Assembly (NCBI RefSeq): GCF_004115975.1
Contig: NZ_SDDZ01000008.1
Coordinates: forward strand, 103,037 to 167,036
Direction: 5' to 3'
Length of the DNA stretch: 64,000 nucleotides
Origin: Gelidibacter gilvus
GTDB lineage: Bacteria; Bacteroidota; Bacteroidia; Flavobacteriales; Flavobacteriaceae
Numbering within the stretch: the stretch's first letter is position 1; every line of letters begins with the position of its first letter. A model generated the notes under the pieces. The model did not search any database. It saw nothing but the letters and a program-made list of their open reading frames with translations, and had not been told where the DNA came from. Shown here piece by piece: positions 1 through 9,618 of the stretch. A program made the translations under genes and the position numbers.

Positions 1-1429
1 ATCCTTTTGTTAATGGATTATCGGCACTGGCTTGAAATCTGTAATTTAATCCTTCAAATAAATCGATTGAAGCAAATGTGTTTACAATCGTTCTACTTAC
101 TCTAGATTGAATTTTGTTGTATGCCAATACATAAGCAATGTTTGGAATGTTATCTCCCACTGGTGCTAAGTTATCCCAAGGGCCAACATTGCCGCCATCT
201 GCAGAGAAGTTATAACCTGAAGCACTGTTAGGATCAAAAATCGGCGTGTTTGGTAGTTGTCTGATCGCGTTAAATATATTTCCCGACAAAGAGTTGAGGC
301 CTGTATTTAAACCAGTATAGGACGTTCTCGTAACAGCAATGCTACCACCAATTGTTAGCCATTTATTGACTTTGTGCTCTAAGTTTGATCTTAAATTATA
401 ACGGGTCATACCGTTAGCTACCGCAACCCCTTGTTGGTCAGTATAGCCCATTGAGAAAAAGTATTTAGTGCTTTCTGTGCCTCCATTAAATGAAAGATTA
501 TGATCGGTTTGAAAGGCGCTATTATTTAAAACAGCCTTTTGCCAATCTGTATTATAAACACTACCAACTGCCCAAGGAGTTTGGTTTGCATTGGTACGCT
601 TTTCATTGGCAATAACTAAAAAGTCTGGAGTTTCCAAAAGATCGAAAGTTTTCACAGCTGCGGCGAAACCGGTAACATTACTGTAGCTTACTTTCATGTC
701 CCCTAACTTTCCTTTTTTAGTAGTAATTAAGATTACCCCATTGGCAGCTCTTGATCCATAAATTGCTGTTGCTGCACCATCCTTTAAGATTTCGAAAGAT
801 TCAATGTCATTTGGATTGATGTCTGCTAAGCCGTTTGTTGAGGTAGAGCCTCCAATATCACCTGAATAAATAGGCATCCCATCAACAACAATAAGCGGAG
901 AGGTACCAGAACCAATAGAGGAAATGCCTCTAATTCTGACTCTTGGTGCCTCACCGATAATTCCGTTGTTGGCAGTTACTTGAACCCCAGCAGCTCTACC
1001 TGCAAGTTGCGACTCAAAACTTGGCGTTACCAAGCCTTGGATGTCAGATCCAGAGATACTTGAAATAGCACCGGTTACTTCAGATTTCTTTTGGACACCG
1101 TAACCTACAACGATGACTTCATCCAAAACTGCGGCGTCTTCCGCCATGGTCACATTGATTGTGTTTGATGCTCCCACGGTCGCTTCTTGAGCTTTTAATC
1201 CCACATAAGTGAATGAAAGAATATCACCCGCTTTTGCGTTTATAGAATACTTACCGTCAAAATCGGTTTGTGTTCCAGAGGTTGTTCCCTTGACCAAGAT
1301 GTTTACTCCAGGCAATGGTAAACCAGATTCATCAGAAACTGTACCTGATATGGATTTTTGTTGCGCAAATGCTATCTGTGCAACGAACACTAAACAAAGT
1401 GTTAAAATTAGACTGATTTTTGTTTTCAT
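1..1429 (-). CDS. SusC/RagA family TonB-linked outer membrane protein (N-terminal part)
   Basis: Import of large oligomeric substrates across the outer membrane, usually with a SusD lipoprotein partner. The gene runs off the left edge; about 476 residues are visible of a family that is normally near 1000. The start at 1429 gives a clean signal peptide (MKTKISLILTLCLVFVAQ, cleavage near AFAQ), followed by a CarboxypepD_reg-like domain (GTVSDESGLPLPGVNILVKG, about residues 27-110), then a TonB plug domain (VGYGVQKKSEVTGAI, RVRIRGISSIG) and the start of the barrel. The SusCRAGA-type stretch DGAATAIYGSRAANGVI is present. The substrate cannot be told, because the SusD partner would lie outside the window. 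Confidence 0.93.
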   Translation of the reverse strand, partial: MKTKISLILTLCLVFVAQIAFAQQKSISGTVSDESGLPLPGVNILVKGTTSGTQTDFDGKYSINAKAGDILSFTYVGLKAQEATVGASNTINVTMAEDAAVLDEVIVVGYGVQKKSEVTGAISSISGSDIQGLVTPSFESQLAGRAAGVQVTANNGIIGEAPRVRIRGISSIGSGTSPLIVVDGMPIYSGDIGGSTSTNGLADINPNDIESFEILKDGAATAIYGSRAANGVILITTKKGKLGDMKVSYSNVTGFAAAVKTFDLLETPDFLVIANEKRTNANQTPWAVGSVYNTDWQKAVLNNSAFQTDHNLSFNGGTESTKYFFSMGYTDQQGVAVANGMTRYNLRSNLEHKVNKWLTIGGSIAVTRTSYTGLNTGLNSLSGNIFNAIRQLPNTPIFDPNSASGYNFSADGGNVGPWDNLAPVGDNIPNIAYVLAYNKIQSRVSRTIVNTFASIDLFEGLNYRFQASADNPLTKG

Positions 1430-2291
1430 TTATAAAATGGTTAGAATTATGGCAACAAATGAACAGAATAATTATATATAAAACAATAGCTAATGTTAAT
1501 TAACTGTAAAAACTACATGCCCAAATGTTAAAAACAGTTAATTCCTTAATTTATAAAATCATATATTAAGTTTTAAGGCGTTAAAAACCAGATAGTTGAG
1601 TATAATTATTTTGATTTGGTTACAAAGATGTTAAAGCTTTGTAATTGTTGATATGTTTTTTAATTTTTTATATTGTATTGATAATCAATTATATAAGTTG
1701 AATTATAATAAGTTTCGTTTATTGTGATGTTTTAGTATAAAGAAACAGAATTCATTAACCTCGTAGTCAGATCATTAGGTGGTTCATGCTCCTTACGGAC
1801 TTCCTGTTATTGTGTTGATTAAGCAACAAATAGCATTGGTAGTTTAATATAGATCCTTGTTAGATTAACATGATTTGAAGTTAATACTAGCCCTATTATA
1901 CTTATTAATGATATGGATAATTAGCATTATATTGATTTATTAGCCTTTATATTGGAATTATAGTGATTTTGAAATGGTCTTTTTAATAAAATGGTAATGA
2001 TTAATTTGTGGAGTTGAAGTTGACTACTCTGAAAAGGCATATAATTATGAGATCGATAAATCCGAAGAATTCAATTAGTTATATAGAGAAAAGTTCGAAA
2101 TAGGAAAGGTATTGAATTCTACATAATGCGAGACTTATATAATGATAGCGTTAGATCTAAAGTTTCTCAGGGAATTAAAGCTAAAGATATTGTGGGCGTC
2201 TGGTCTTTAGGGTTGTAGATTACTTGTGAAGAATAAAAAAAGCCACTTAACTAAAGTGGCTATTAATATATTTATTTGGTCGCTATGTTAT
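1430..2291. other. AT-rich noncoding stretch upstream of the SusC-like gene
   Basis: About 860 bases with no convincing gene. It must hold the promoter of the leftward SusC-like gene, but no clean TAnnTTTG element could be placed. Near 2126-2218 a 30-codon open frame on the plus strand (starting MRDLYNDSVRSKV) ends at a stop and may be the remnant of a larger gene; nothing recognisable precedes it. The right end holds the terminator of the aminotransferase gene. Confidence 0.5.
2233..2261 (-). terminator. Rho-independent terminator of the aspartate aminotransferase gene
   Basis: Inverted repeat agccactt / aagtggct at 2241-2261 with a short loop. Read on the minus strand it is followed by a run of seven T, 31 bases beyond the stop codon of the leftward gene. 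Confidence 0.8.
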
Positions 2292-3476
2292 TTAATTAAC
2301 TGCAGCTTTGATGCGTGCCATCGCTTCCACAATCTGATCTTGTGAAGCTGCGTAAGAAAGTCTGATGCAATCTGGATTTCCGAATGCACCGCCGTCAACT
2401 GTGGCTACAAGTGCTTCTTCGAGCAAATACAAAGAGAAATCGGCAGCATTATTAATAGTTTTCCCTCTCAATGTCTTGCCAAAATAATAGGATATATTTG
2501 GAAATACATAAAATGCGCCTTCAGGGATGTTGGTTTTAAAACCTTCAACGTCTTTAAGTAAATCAAGAACCAGATCACGACGAACTTTAAATTCGTCAAT
2601 CATAAACTGAACTCTAGATGGCGACTCATTTAAAGCGGTAATAACAGCCCGTTGGGCAATGCTATTGGCACCACTGGTTATTTGACCTTGCATTTTATTG
2701 CAGGCACGTGCAAATATTTCAGGACCTCCCATATACCCAATCCGCCATCCGGTCATAGCAAATGCTTTTGAAACGCCGTTAATGGTAATCGTACGGTCGT
2801 ACATATCTTCAAATCCTGCCATGCTTGCATGTTTGCCGACAAAATTGATGTGTTCATAAATTTCGTCAGAGACTACAATAATATGAGGATGTTTTAACAA
2901 GACATCGGCTAATCCACGTAATTCTTCCTTGCTATACACAGAACCACTCGGGTTGCACGGCGAACTGTACCAAAGCATTTTTGTTTTAGGCGTAATGGCA
3001 GCCTCCAATTGCTCTGGTGTCATCTTAAAATCAGTGGCAATAGTTGTGGGTACTTCAACAGGTATGCCGTCATTTAGTTTTACCAAATCGGCATAGCTCA
3101 CCCAATACGGACAAGGGATAATCACCTCGTCACCCTTATTGATTAATATGGCAGCAACATTTGCAAGCGATTGTTTGGCGCCTGTTGATACTACAATTTG
3201 ACTGCGATTGTACGTTAGACCATTGTCGCGCTTGAACTTTTTGATGATGGCATCTTTAAGCTCTACATAACCGTCCACTGGCGTGTAGGAGCTGTAGTTG
3301 TCATGGATGGCTTGTATGGCGGCCTCTTTTATATAGTCTGGCGTATTGAAATCTGGTTCGCCTAAGCTTAAACCAATGATGTCTTTTCCTTCTGCCCTTA
3401 ATTCTCTGGCTTTAGCGGCCATTTCTAAAGTTGCAGAGGTAGACATGTTTAGAATTCTATCTGAAAGTAAGTTCAT
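2292..3476 (-). CDS. Aspartate aminotransferase family, PLP-dependent (class I)
   Basis: Transfers the amino group between aspartate and 2-oxoglutarate, in the cytosol; the close family (AspAT subgroup Ib) can also accept other amino acids or prephenate. The 394 residues match the usual length. Visible fold-type I features are SSPCNPSG with Asn175, Asp204 and Tyr207 in SDEIYEH, the Schiff-base lysine Lys237 in NGVSKAFAMTGWRIGY, and Arg245. The late motif CIRLSYA carries the expected carboxylate-binding arginine. It is followed downstream by its own terminator. The desaturase gene lies 13 bases upstream on the same strand, so the two may be cotranscribed. Exact substrate range is not decided by the sequence. 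Confidence 0.93.
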   Translation of the reverse strand: MNLLSDRILNMSTSATLEMAAKARELRAEGKDIIGLSLGEPDFNTPDYIKEAAIQAIHDNYSSYTPVDGYVELKDAIIKKFKRDNGLTYNRSQIVVSTGAKQSLANVAAILINKGDEVIIPCPYWVSYADLVKLNDGIPVEVPTTIATDFKMTPEQLEAAITPKTKMLWYSSPCNPSGSVYSKEELRGLADVLLKHPHIIVVSDEIYEHINFVGKHASMAGFEDMYDRTITINGVSKAFAMTGWRIGYMGGPEIFARACNKMQGQITSGANSIAQRAVITALNESPSRVQFMIDEFKVRRDLVLDLLKDVEGFKTNIPEGAFYVFPNISYYFGKTLRGKTINNAADFSLYLLEEALVATVDGGAFGNPDCIRLSYAASQDQIVEAMARIKAAVN

Positions 3477-3489
3477 TTAAAAGTAGTGA

Positions 3490-4590
3490 TTAAGCTTGTA
3501 TTGCAGGTTTTAGTCCCATTTCTTTTAAGTGTCTGAAATGTGCTATGATTGCTTTGCGTGTAGTTTCGTACTCTTTGTACGGAAGATCAAATTCTAGCGC
3601 AGTCGCTTTGACTATTTTTGAAATATTAGAATAGTGAACGTGACTGATGTGTGGGAAAATATGATGTTCTACTTGATGGTTCAACCCACCAGTAAACCAG
3701 TTTACAATTTTATTGTTAGTACCAAAATTGACAGTAGTCAATAATTGATGGATTGCCCAAGTGTTTTTCATGGTACCATTTTCTGCCGGTAGAGGCATTT
3801 CAGCATCTTCCATAACATGCGCCAACTGAAACACAACACTTAAAATAAGTCCAGCAACATAGTGCATTACAAAGAATCCGAGCAATACTTTCCACCAGGC
3901 AATGTCCGTAAATACCAATGGAACAACAATCCAGATGGAAACGTAAATTATTTTTGAAATAACCAATTTGCTCCATTCCGTTGCAGGATTAGGGAATTTA
4001 CCGTATGATAATTTACGCTTCATATAGCGCTTCATTTGAAGAAAATCAGTAGTAATGGCCCAGTTTATGGTCAAGAGGCCGTAAAGTAATACCGAATAAT
4101 AATGTTGGAATTTGTGATGTTTGTGCCATTTGGCATGCTTTGAAAAACGTAAGATTCTCCCTGCTTCCAAATCTTCATCATGTCCGTGAATGTTGGTGTA
4201 TGTGTGATGGAGTACATTATGTTGAACCTTCCAATTGTAAACGTTTCCAGCCAAAATGTAAATGCTGCTTCCCATTAAACGGTTGATCCATTCTTTGTTT
4301 GAAAAGGCACCGTGATTGCCATCGTGCATCACATTCATGCCAACTCCGGCCATTCCAATACCCATGACAATCGTTAACAACAACATTGACCATCCTGGTA
4401 AATCAAGTGTAAGGATTAAAAAATAAGGCGTTAGAAACAGGGTAAACATCACCACCGTTTTTACCCATATTTTCCAGTTTCCAGTTCGTCTTATATTGTT
4501 GTCTTTGAAGTAATCATTGACGCGTTTGTTAAGTGTTCTGAAAAACTTTGTAGAATCATTTCTAGAGAAGGATAGAGTTTGTTGTGTCAT
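3490..4590 (-). CDS. Membrane fatty acid desaturase (acyl-CoA / front-end type)
   Basis: Diiron membrane enzyme that introduces a double bond into fatty acyl chains, so it probably adjusts membrane fluidity. Three histidine boxes are visible: HDGNH, HNVLHH and HQVEHH; the QVEHH form of the last is typical of front-end and linoleoyl-CoA desaturases. Four or so hydrophobic segments separate the boxes (for example VKTVVMFTLFLTPYFLILTL). The start is placed at the ATG at 4590 (MTQQTLSFSRN, 366 residues), because the 12 codons upstream look unlike protein and relatives begin here. An exact promoter element lies 55 bases upstream. Confidence 0.92.
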   Translation of the reverse strand: MTQQTLSFSRNDSTKFFRTLNKRVNDYFKDNNIRRTGNWKIWVKTVVMFTLFLTPYFLILTLDLPGWSMLLLTIVMGIGMAGVGMNVMHDGNHGAFSNKEWINRLMGSSIYILAGNVYNWKVQHNVLHHTYTNIHGHDEDLEAGRILRFSKHAKWHKHHKFQHYYSVLLYGLLTINWAITTDFLQMKRYMKRKLSYGKFPNPATEWSKLVISKIIYVSIWIVVPLVFTDIAWWKVLLGFFVMHYVAGLILSVVFQLAHVMEDAEMPLPAENGTMKNTWAIHQLLTTVNFGTNNKIVNWFTGGLNHQVEHHIFPHISHVHYSNISKIVKATALEFDLPYKEYETTRKAIIAHFRHLKEMGLKPAIQA

Positions 4591-4644
4591 GGTATTATAT
4601 TTTGCTATGATAAGGTCAAAAATCACGCCATCATATTAATTGAG

Positions 4645-4652
4645 CAAAGATA
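4645..4652 (-). promoter_or_regulatory. Bacteroidota -7 promoter element for the desaturase gene
   Basis: Reads TATCTTTG on the minus strand, an exact match to the TAnnTTTG element used by the primary sigma factor of Bacteroidota. No convincing TTG was found at the -33 position. Confidence 0.5.
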
Positions 4653-4735
4653 ATCAATTATTGTTTTGCACTTGGTGCTAATATGCTAAAAATATCCATG
4701 TAAAAATGACTAATTTTGTTGAAAATTTAGAAATA

Positions 4736-5365
4736 ATGCAATTAATTAGAAATTATTTTCCTGAGTTATCTGAACTTCAATTACATCAGTTTGAGCAGTT
4801 GGAGGATCTTTATAAAGATTGGAACCTTAAAATAAACGTGGTATCACGTAAGGATATTGACGAATTGTATTTGCGCCATGTCCTGCATTCCCTGGCTATT
4901 GCTAAGTTGGTTTCCTTTAAACCTGGATCTCAAGTGATGGACGTTGGCACGGGTGGAGGTTTTCCTGGAATACCTTTGGCCATTATGTTTCCGGAAACCA
5001 ATTTTCATTTGGTGGATAGTATTGCTAAAAAACTAAAAGTTGTCAATGAGGTGGTTGAAGGATTGGAATTGACCAATGTGAAAACTTCTCACAGTAGAGT
5101 GGAAGAATTAGATGGTACCTACGATTTTATCGTAAGTAGAGCTGTAGCGGCAATGCCAACCTTTGTGCATTGGGTAAAAGGTAAAGTTGCCAAAAAGCAA
5201 AAACACGAACTCAAAAATGGAATCATTTATTTAAAAGGTGGCGATTTGGCTGAAGAATTGCAGGACTTCCCAAAGGCCAAGGTGTATGAGCTCTCTGATT
5301 TTTACAAAGAAGAGTTCTTTGAAACAAAAAAACTGGTGCATTTGCCCATAAAATATAAAGGCTGA
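4736..5365 (+). CDS. rsmG: 16S rRNA (guanine527-N7)-methyltransferase RsmG
   Basis: Methylates G527 of 16S rRNA using S-adenosylmethionine; loss gives low-level streptomycin resistance in studied bacteria. The SAM-binding loop VMDVGTGGGFPGIPLAI is clear, followed by the family pattern VDSIAKKLKVV and FIVSRAVAAMPTF. The start chosen at 4736 (MQLIRNYFPEL, 209 residues) matches the usual family length; an upstream ATG at 4706 in the same frame would add ten residues. The gene is a single unit between two leftward genes and ends inside its own terminator hairpin. Confidence 0.93.
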   Translation: MQLIRNYFPELSELQLHQFEQLEDLYKDWNLKINVVSRKDIDELYLRHVLHSLAIAKLVSFKPGSQVMDVGTGGGFPGIPLAIMFPETNFHLVDSIAKKLKVVNEVVEGLELTNVKTSHSRVEELDGTYDFIVSRAVAAMPTFVHWVKGKVAKKQKHELKNGIIYLKGGDLAEELQDFPKAKVYELSDFYKEEFFETKKLVHLPIKYKG

Positions 5366-5393
5366 ATTAAAAATTCAGCCTTTGGTTTTTTAT
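5357..5393 (+). terminator. Terminator overlapping the rsmG stop codon, probably bidirectional
   Basis: A perfect 12-bp stem with a 3-base loop (arm aaaggctgaatt, 5357-5368, partner 5372-5383), then a T-rich tail. The rsmG stop codon lies within the left arm. It sits between convergent genes, and A-rich sequence on the other side would let it serve the leftward gene as well. Confidence 0.85.
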
Positions 5394-5407
5394 AAGTGAT
5401 CGTAGAA

Positions 5408-7072
5408 TTATTTTACAAGAAGCTTGGTGTTGAAAACAAATCCATTCTCGGTTTGAACATTCAGTAAGTATAAGCCGGTTTCCAAGTTAAAAGGAATTGT
5501 TGTGCTTTTAGAAAGCGAAGTACGTGAACTTAAAACTAATTTCCCCGTAAGATCAACAATTGAAACCTTTACATTTGTGAAATCAGTAGAGCTCAACAAA
5601 GTCATTGAATTATAAACTGGATTCTTTTGCAGTTTGATTTTATGGGTACTAGAGAAATCAATGGTTCCAAGAGTGCCTTGAAGGATTTCGGCCAATGTAA
5701 AGGCGACATTTCCTTCAGTTAGCGTAACGTGCGGCTCATTGTCTGTTGGAATATAAGTGCTGGCAAATGGCGAATTGTTGATATCTGGATTCGCATACCA
5801 ATTGGGTTGGTTGTTTATAGCCAATCCGCTGAGCGTTGGAATAAAACTGAAATATTGCGAATTTAAATTGTTGAAAAAATCCGAAACTAAAGGATTGGAA
5901 CCATCGTCAAAAGAAAATAAATCAAATTGACCTCCAGGAGCGCTGTCCAAGCCATCGGACGTTGCGGTTGATTGTGCAGATGCAGTAAAATTAAGAGCCG
6001 TTATCCAAGGACCAAAAGGTAATAACCTTATCTCTCCAGTAAAATTTGACACATTAATGTTTTCATTGGCAACTGGTGCAAAATGTACGGCGACCAGGGC
6101 TCTAGAATAAACTGGTAGTCCTCCAATATCGATGGTTCCCATATCAAAGGTGTGGTTGATAAGTTCCATTCCTGGAGTACCTGTCATCTGTCCAACACCG
6201 CTACCGTTTGTGATGGCGACGTTTCTTGTGTTTTGTGGAAAACCCATAGCGTCAAGTTCAGTTTGAAACGCATCCCTAAAATCAGGCGCGCCTTTAGGTG
6301 TATGGGTTGAATTATCTTGACTAACCCCATTTGCGGCTACATGGCCTAAATAATGGTCGATCAACATTTGTTTAGCTGCCGGACTATTCAATAGACCGTT
6401 TACTAAAGGTTCGGCTTCTGTAATTCCAGGTTCACCATTGACCATATAATTAAATAGATATTGCATGCCAATTGGCACATTGGCTCCCCTATGTGGTGCA
6501 TCAAACGAGATGTGCAATCGTGTATCGTGATCCATTGTATTCTGTTCCATATAACGTAGCGCATATCTAGAGATGAGACCACCCATACTTGGTCCGATGA
6601 CCACGTTTTGTTCAGACCCTATTTTCATACTGTTTATGGTATTTATAAGTTCCACTAATGTCAGGGCGTTGCGTTGTATAAAATCCGCACCTCCCATAAG
6701 TATGGTGCCATCCGTAGGGCTTGGATAGGCTGCTTCAAAATTTAAAACCACGAGGTCATAGCCCTCATCTCTTATTAAATCGGCCAGGTTCATTCCGGAA
6801 TTTCCGTAATTTAAAAGTGCATATACGGCTGGGATGTCTCTTGAATCGTTTGGATCGAAACCATCAATCAGAAAGATGGGTTTGTCCAATACACCATCAA
6901 CATTGTCATAATAAATTTTATACTGGGCAGAACCCAATAAAGGAATAGCTTCGTCAAATCCTTGATAAGGGATGCTGGCGTCAACGGTCATAACAGGGCT
7001 TTCACTACCGGGAGTTTGGGCAAATAAGAAAGCACTGGTTAATAATAAAGGTAGAAAGTAGATTTTTTTCAT
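5408..7072 (-). CDS. Secreted alpha/beta-hydrolase-like protein with T9SS sorting domain
   Basis: The 554 residues begin with a signal peptide (MKKIYFLPLLLTSAFLFAQ). An alpha/beta-hydrolase-like region follows: PIFLIDGFDPND, then VVIGPSMGGLISRYAL, which has the G-x-S-x-G nucleophile-elbow pattern, and FDAPHRGANVP further on, as in lipase-like enzymes. The last 75 or so residues form a type A sorting domain of the type IX secretion system (NPVYNSMTLLSS, VSIVDLTGKLV, LETGLYLLNV, KLLVK at the end). The protein is therefore expected on the cell surface or outside. The substrate (ester, lipid or glycan-linked) cannot be inferred. A Plug homologue of the same secretion system is encoded 2.7 kb away. 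Confidence 0.85.
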   Translation of the reverse strand: MKKIYFLPLLLTSAFLFAQTPGSESPVMTVDASIPYQGFDEAIPLLGSAQYKIYYDNVDGVLDKPIFLIDGFDPNDSRDIPAVYALLNYGNSGMNLADLIRDEGYDLVVLNFEAAYPSPTDGTILMGGADFIQRNALTLVELINTINSMKIGSEQNVVIGPSMGGLISRYALRYMEQNTMDHDTRLHISFDAPHRGANVPIGMQYLFNYMVNGEPGITEAEPLVNGLLNSPAAKQMLIDHYLGHVAANGVSQDNSTHTPKGAPDFRDAFQTELDAMGFPQNTRNVAITNGSGVGQMTGTPGMELINHTFDMGTIDIGGLPVYSRALVAVHFAPVANENINVSNFTGEIRLLPFGPWITALNFTASAQSTATSDGLDSAPGGQFDLFSFDDGSNPLVSDFFNNLNSQYFSFIPTLSGLAINNQPNWYANPDINNSPFASTYIPTDNEPHVTLTEGNVAFTLAEILQGTLGTIDFSSTHKIKLQKNPVYNSMTLLSSTDFTNVKVSIVDLTGKLVLSSRTSLSKSTTIPFNLETGLYLLNVQTENGFVFNTKLLVK

Positions 7073-7152
7073 GTAAGATTTATTTTTAGTTGATTTAAAG
7101 ATACAAAGTTTTGACTTCCTGAGGTTAAGTAAAATAATTATTTATCTAAAAG

Positions 7153-7188
7153 GGCAAAAAAAATCCCCAAACGCTAGTTTGAGGATTT
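7153..7188 (-). terminator. Rho-independent terminator of pruA
   Basis: Inverted repeat at 7161-7188 (arm aaatccccaaac, one mismatch, 4-base loop). On the minus strand it runs into a T-rich tract, just beyond the stop codon of the leftward dehydrogenase gene. Confidence 0.8.
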
Positions 7189-7206
7189 ATTTTTGTTATG
7201 ATAAGA

Positions 7207-8832
7207 TTATCCTAAAAACGGATAACGGTAATCTGTTGGTGTGACAAAAGTTTCCTTAACCAATCTCGGAGAGATCCAACGTAAAAGGTTTTGTAAACTA
7301 CCAGCTTTGTCATTGGTTCCTGAAGCTCTTGCGCCACCAAAAGGTTGTTGCCCAACTACGGCACCTGTTGGTTTATCATTGATGTAAAAGTTTCCAGCCG
7401 AGTTTTGTAGGGCTTTGGTCGCTTCATCAATTGCATATCTGTCCGTTGCCATAATAGCGCCTGTCAGTGCATATTCACTGGTTTCATCTACTAACTTTAA
7501 GGTTTTGCTAAAATCTTTATCGTCATATACATAAACCGTCATTACAGGACCGAAAAGTTCTGTGCACATCGTTGAGTATTTCGGATCAGTGGTTTCAATA
7601 ACCGTTGGTTCTATAAAATAACCTTTACTCTTATCGTAATTTCCACCGGCAATAATAGTAGCTGTCTTATCTTTTTTAGCTTGGTCAATATAGCTAGCCA
7701 ACTTATCAAAAGAAGCTTCATGGATGACTGCAGTAACAAAATTATTCATGTCTTCAGGAGAACCCATTTTTACGGTTTCTAGATCTTCAATAACATATTT
7801 CTTGACATCACTCCAAATGCTTTTTGCAATATAGGCCCTTGAAGCTGCACTACATTTTTGACCTTGAAATTCGAAGGCACCCCTAACAATTGCGGTTGCT
7901 ACTTGTCTGGCATCGGCAGTTTTGTGGGCAACAATAAAGTCTTTCCCTCCAGTTTCTCCTACAATTCGTGGATAGGTTTTATAATTTGCGATATTATTTC
8001 CGATTTTTTTCCATAAGCTTTGAAAAACGGAAGTTGATCCTGTATAGTGTAATCCAGAAAAATCCGGACTGGCCATAATGGTGTCTGTAATCATCGCAGC
8101 ATCACCAAAAACAACGTTGATAACTCCTGCAGGAACTCCAGCTTCTTCAAAGACATCCATAATCACTTTAGCAGAATAGATTTGGTGGTTGCTTGGCTTC
8201 CAAATCACCACATTTCCCATTAAAGCCATACATGATGGTAAGTTACCTGCAATGGCAGTGAAGTTAAATGGCGTCACTGCATAAGTGAAGCCTTCTAAAG
8301 GTCTGTACTCGACCCTGTTCCATGCATCACTTGTGCTTTGAGGTTGATCATGGTATATTTCAGTCATAAACTGAACATTGAATCTCAAGAAATCAATCAG
8401 CTCACAAGCCGAATCAATTTCAGCTTGATGGATGGTTTTCGATTGCGCAATCATTGTCGCGGCGTTGATTTTTGCTCTGTATGGACCAGCAAGCAATTCG
8501 GCAGCTTTAAGAAAAATACCGGCGCGATGTTCCCAAGGCATTTGAGACCATGTCTTTCTAGCTTCAAGTGCGGTGGCAATGGCATCCTCAACGTGGTTTT
8601 TATCTGCCAAATGATAGGTTCCAACCACATGCTTATGATCATGGGGCGGGGACATGGTTTTGGTGTTTTTAGTTGTGACATACTTGCCATTGATATAAAG
8701 AGGTACATCAACTTTACTTCTGAACATTTTAGAGTATTCCGCTATCACTGCCTCACGTTCTGGAGATCCTGGAGCGTAAGTTTTTACAGGTTCATTGACC
8801 GCTACCGGTACCTTGAAAAATCCTTTTCCCAT
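7207..8832 (-). CDS. pruA: L-glutamate gamma-semialdehyde dehydrogenase (P5C dehydrogenase)
   Basis: Oxidises glutamate gamma-semialdehyde (from proline) to glutamate with NAD+, the second step of proline catabolism. The 541 residues match the monofunctional eukaryote-like enzyme, with no proline dehydrogenase domain. Visible are the cofactor/substrate stretch VTPFNFTAIAGNLP, GSTSVF, the general base Glu293 in VGETGGKDF, the nucleophile Cys327 in EFQGQKCSAASR, and FINDKPTGAVVGQQPFGG-like residues near the end. The start MGKGFFKVPV at 8832 is the family start. The partner proline dehydrogenase is not in the window. Confidence 0.95.
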   Translation of the reverse strand: MGKGFFKVPVAVNEPVKTYAPGSPEREAVIAEYSKMFRSKVDVPLYINGKYVTTKNTKTMSPPHDHKHVVGTYHLADKNHVEDAIATALEARKTWSQMPWEHRAGIFLKAAELLAGPYRAKINAATMIAQSKTIHQAEIDSACELIDFLRFNVQFMTEIYHDQPQSTSDAWNRVEYRPLEGFTYAVTPFNFTAIAGNLPSCMALMGNVVIWKPSNHQIYSAKVIMDVFEEAGVPAGVINVVFGDAAMITDTIMASPDFSGLHYTGSTSVFQSLWKKIGNNIANYKTYPRIVGETGGKDFIVAHKTADARQVATAIVRGAFEFQGQKCSAASRAYIAKSIWSDVKKYVIEDLETVKMGSPEDMNNFVTAVIHEASFDKLASYIDQAKKDKTATIIAGGNYDKSKGYFIEPTVIETTDPKYSTMCTELFGPVMTVYVYDDKDFSKTLKLVDETSEYALTGAIMATDRYAIDEATKALQNSAGNFYINDKPTGAVVGQQPFGGARASGTNDKAGSLQNLLRWISPRLVKETFVTPTDYRYPFLG

Positions 8833-9231
8833 GATTATTTTTATTTTGAATGTTTAAAATTTTAAGATGCGAAGGTACGAAATTTTGAAACCTATTACAT
8901 GCGATATTCTCCTAAAACCACGTTAAATGTCGCGTCTATTTTCAGGAATAACTTATCTGTCAATTGTAGCTAAGTGTCTGAACGATAAAATGCAGGTTTT
9001 TGAAATCCATCTTGTTGTTTTCCAATTCAGAATCCAGATTTAGATTTCTGAAAGGATAGGACAGTGGGTTTTGAAGAGGTTAGTAGAGCTATTTTGAAAA
9101 TAACGCTTGATGGTTTTTTGTTGACCTAAATGCCAAATGGAATGCTCTCTGCTCAGACATTAATTTAGAAACATCAAAGAAACTAAAGTCGGGCACACGA
9201 TTTTAAAGATAAAAACAGACCGACATTTGGT
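8833..9231. other. Intergenic stretch between apaG and pruA
   Basis: About 400 bases without a supportable gene. The part next to pruA holds TACCTTCG on the minus strand (near 8870-8877), one base off the TAnnTTTG promoter element, and is the likely pruA promoter. Nothing else was recognised. Confidence 0.4.
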
Positions 9232-9618
9232 TTAATTCAAAGCAAAAGGAGCACTCAATTTAAATGACGGAATGTAAACCTTGAATTTATTGGTGGTGGT
9301 AAAGTTGACCATATTGTAGTGGCCGTGCATTGCGCCAAAAGGAGATGATAGCAAACACCCTGAAGTATACGTATGTGACTCTCCCGGTTTTAAGACTGGT
9401 TTTTTGCCAATGACGCCTTCGCCTTCAATAATTTCAATATTATTAAGGGCATCATAAATTTTCCAATGGCGAGAATTCAATTGTACAGCGCCTTTACTCT
9501 GATTTTCAATGGTCACTTTATATCCAAAAGCGAAATGGACTTTATAGTTTTTATAAAAAGTGCCCTCAAAAGTAGTCTGTACACTTATCTTAATACCACT
9601 TGTAACTTGCTGGACCAT
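9232..9618 (-). CDS. apaG: ApaG family protein
   Basis: Small fibronectin-III-like beta-sandwich protein of 128 residues, the normal length. The family was linked to Co2+/Mg2+ resistance and diadenosine tetraphosphate levels in enteric bacteria; the molecular role is unsettled. Visible family features are the N-terminal VTSGIKISVQTTFEG, VTIENQSKGAVQLNSRHW with the conserved arginine-histidine-tryptophan, the GEGVIGKKPVLKPGESHTY stretch and GCLLSSPFGAMHGHY. It stands alone on the minus strand. Confidence 0.92.
   Translation of the reverse strand: MVQQVTSGIKISVQTTFEGTFYKNYKVHFAFGYKVTIENQSKGAVQLNSRHWKIYDALNNIEIIEGEGVIGKKPVLKPGESHTYTSGCLLSSPFGAMHGHYNMVNFTTTNKFKVYIPSFKLSAPFALN

Noticed and set aside
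1430..1620. Promoter for the SusC-like gene
   Set aside because: TAACATTTG-like sequence is one base too long for the TAnnTTTG element, and no matching -33 site was found.
8338..8865. Long plus-strand open frame over pruA
   Set aside because: Shadow of the well-supported pruA coding sequence on the other strand.
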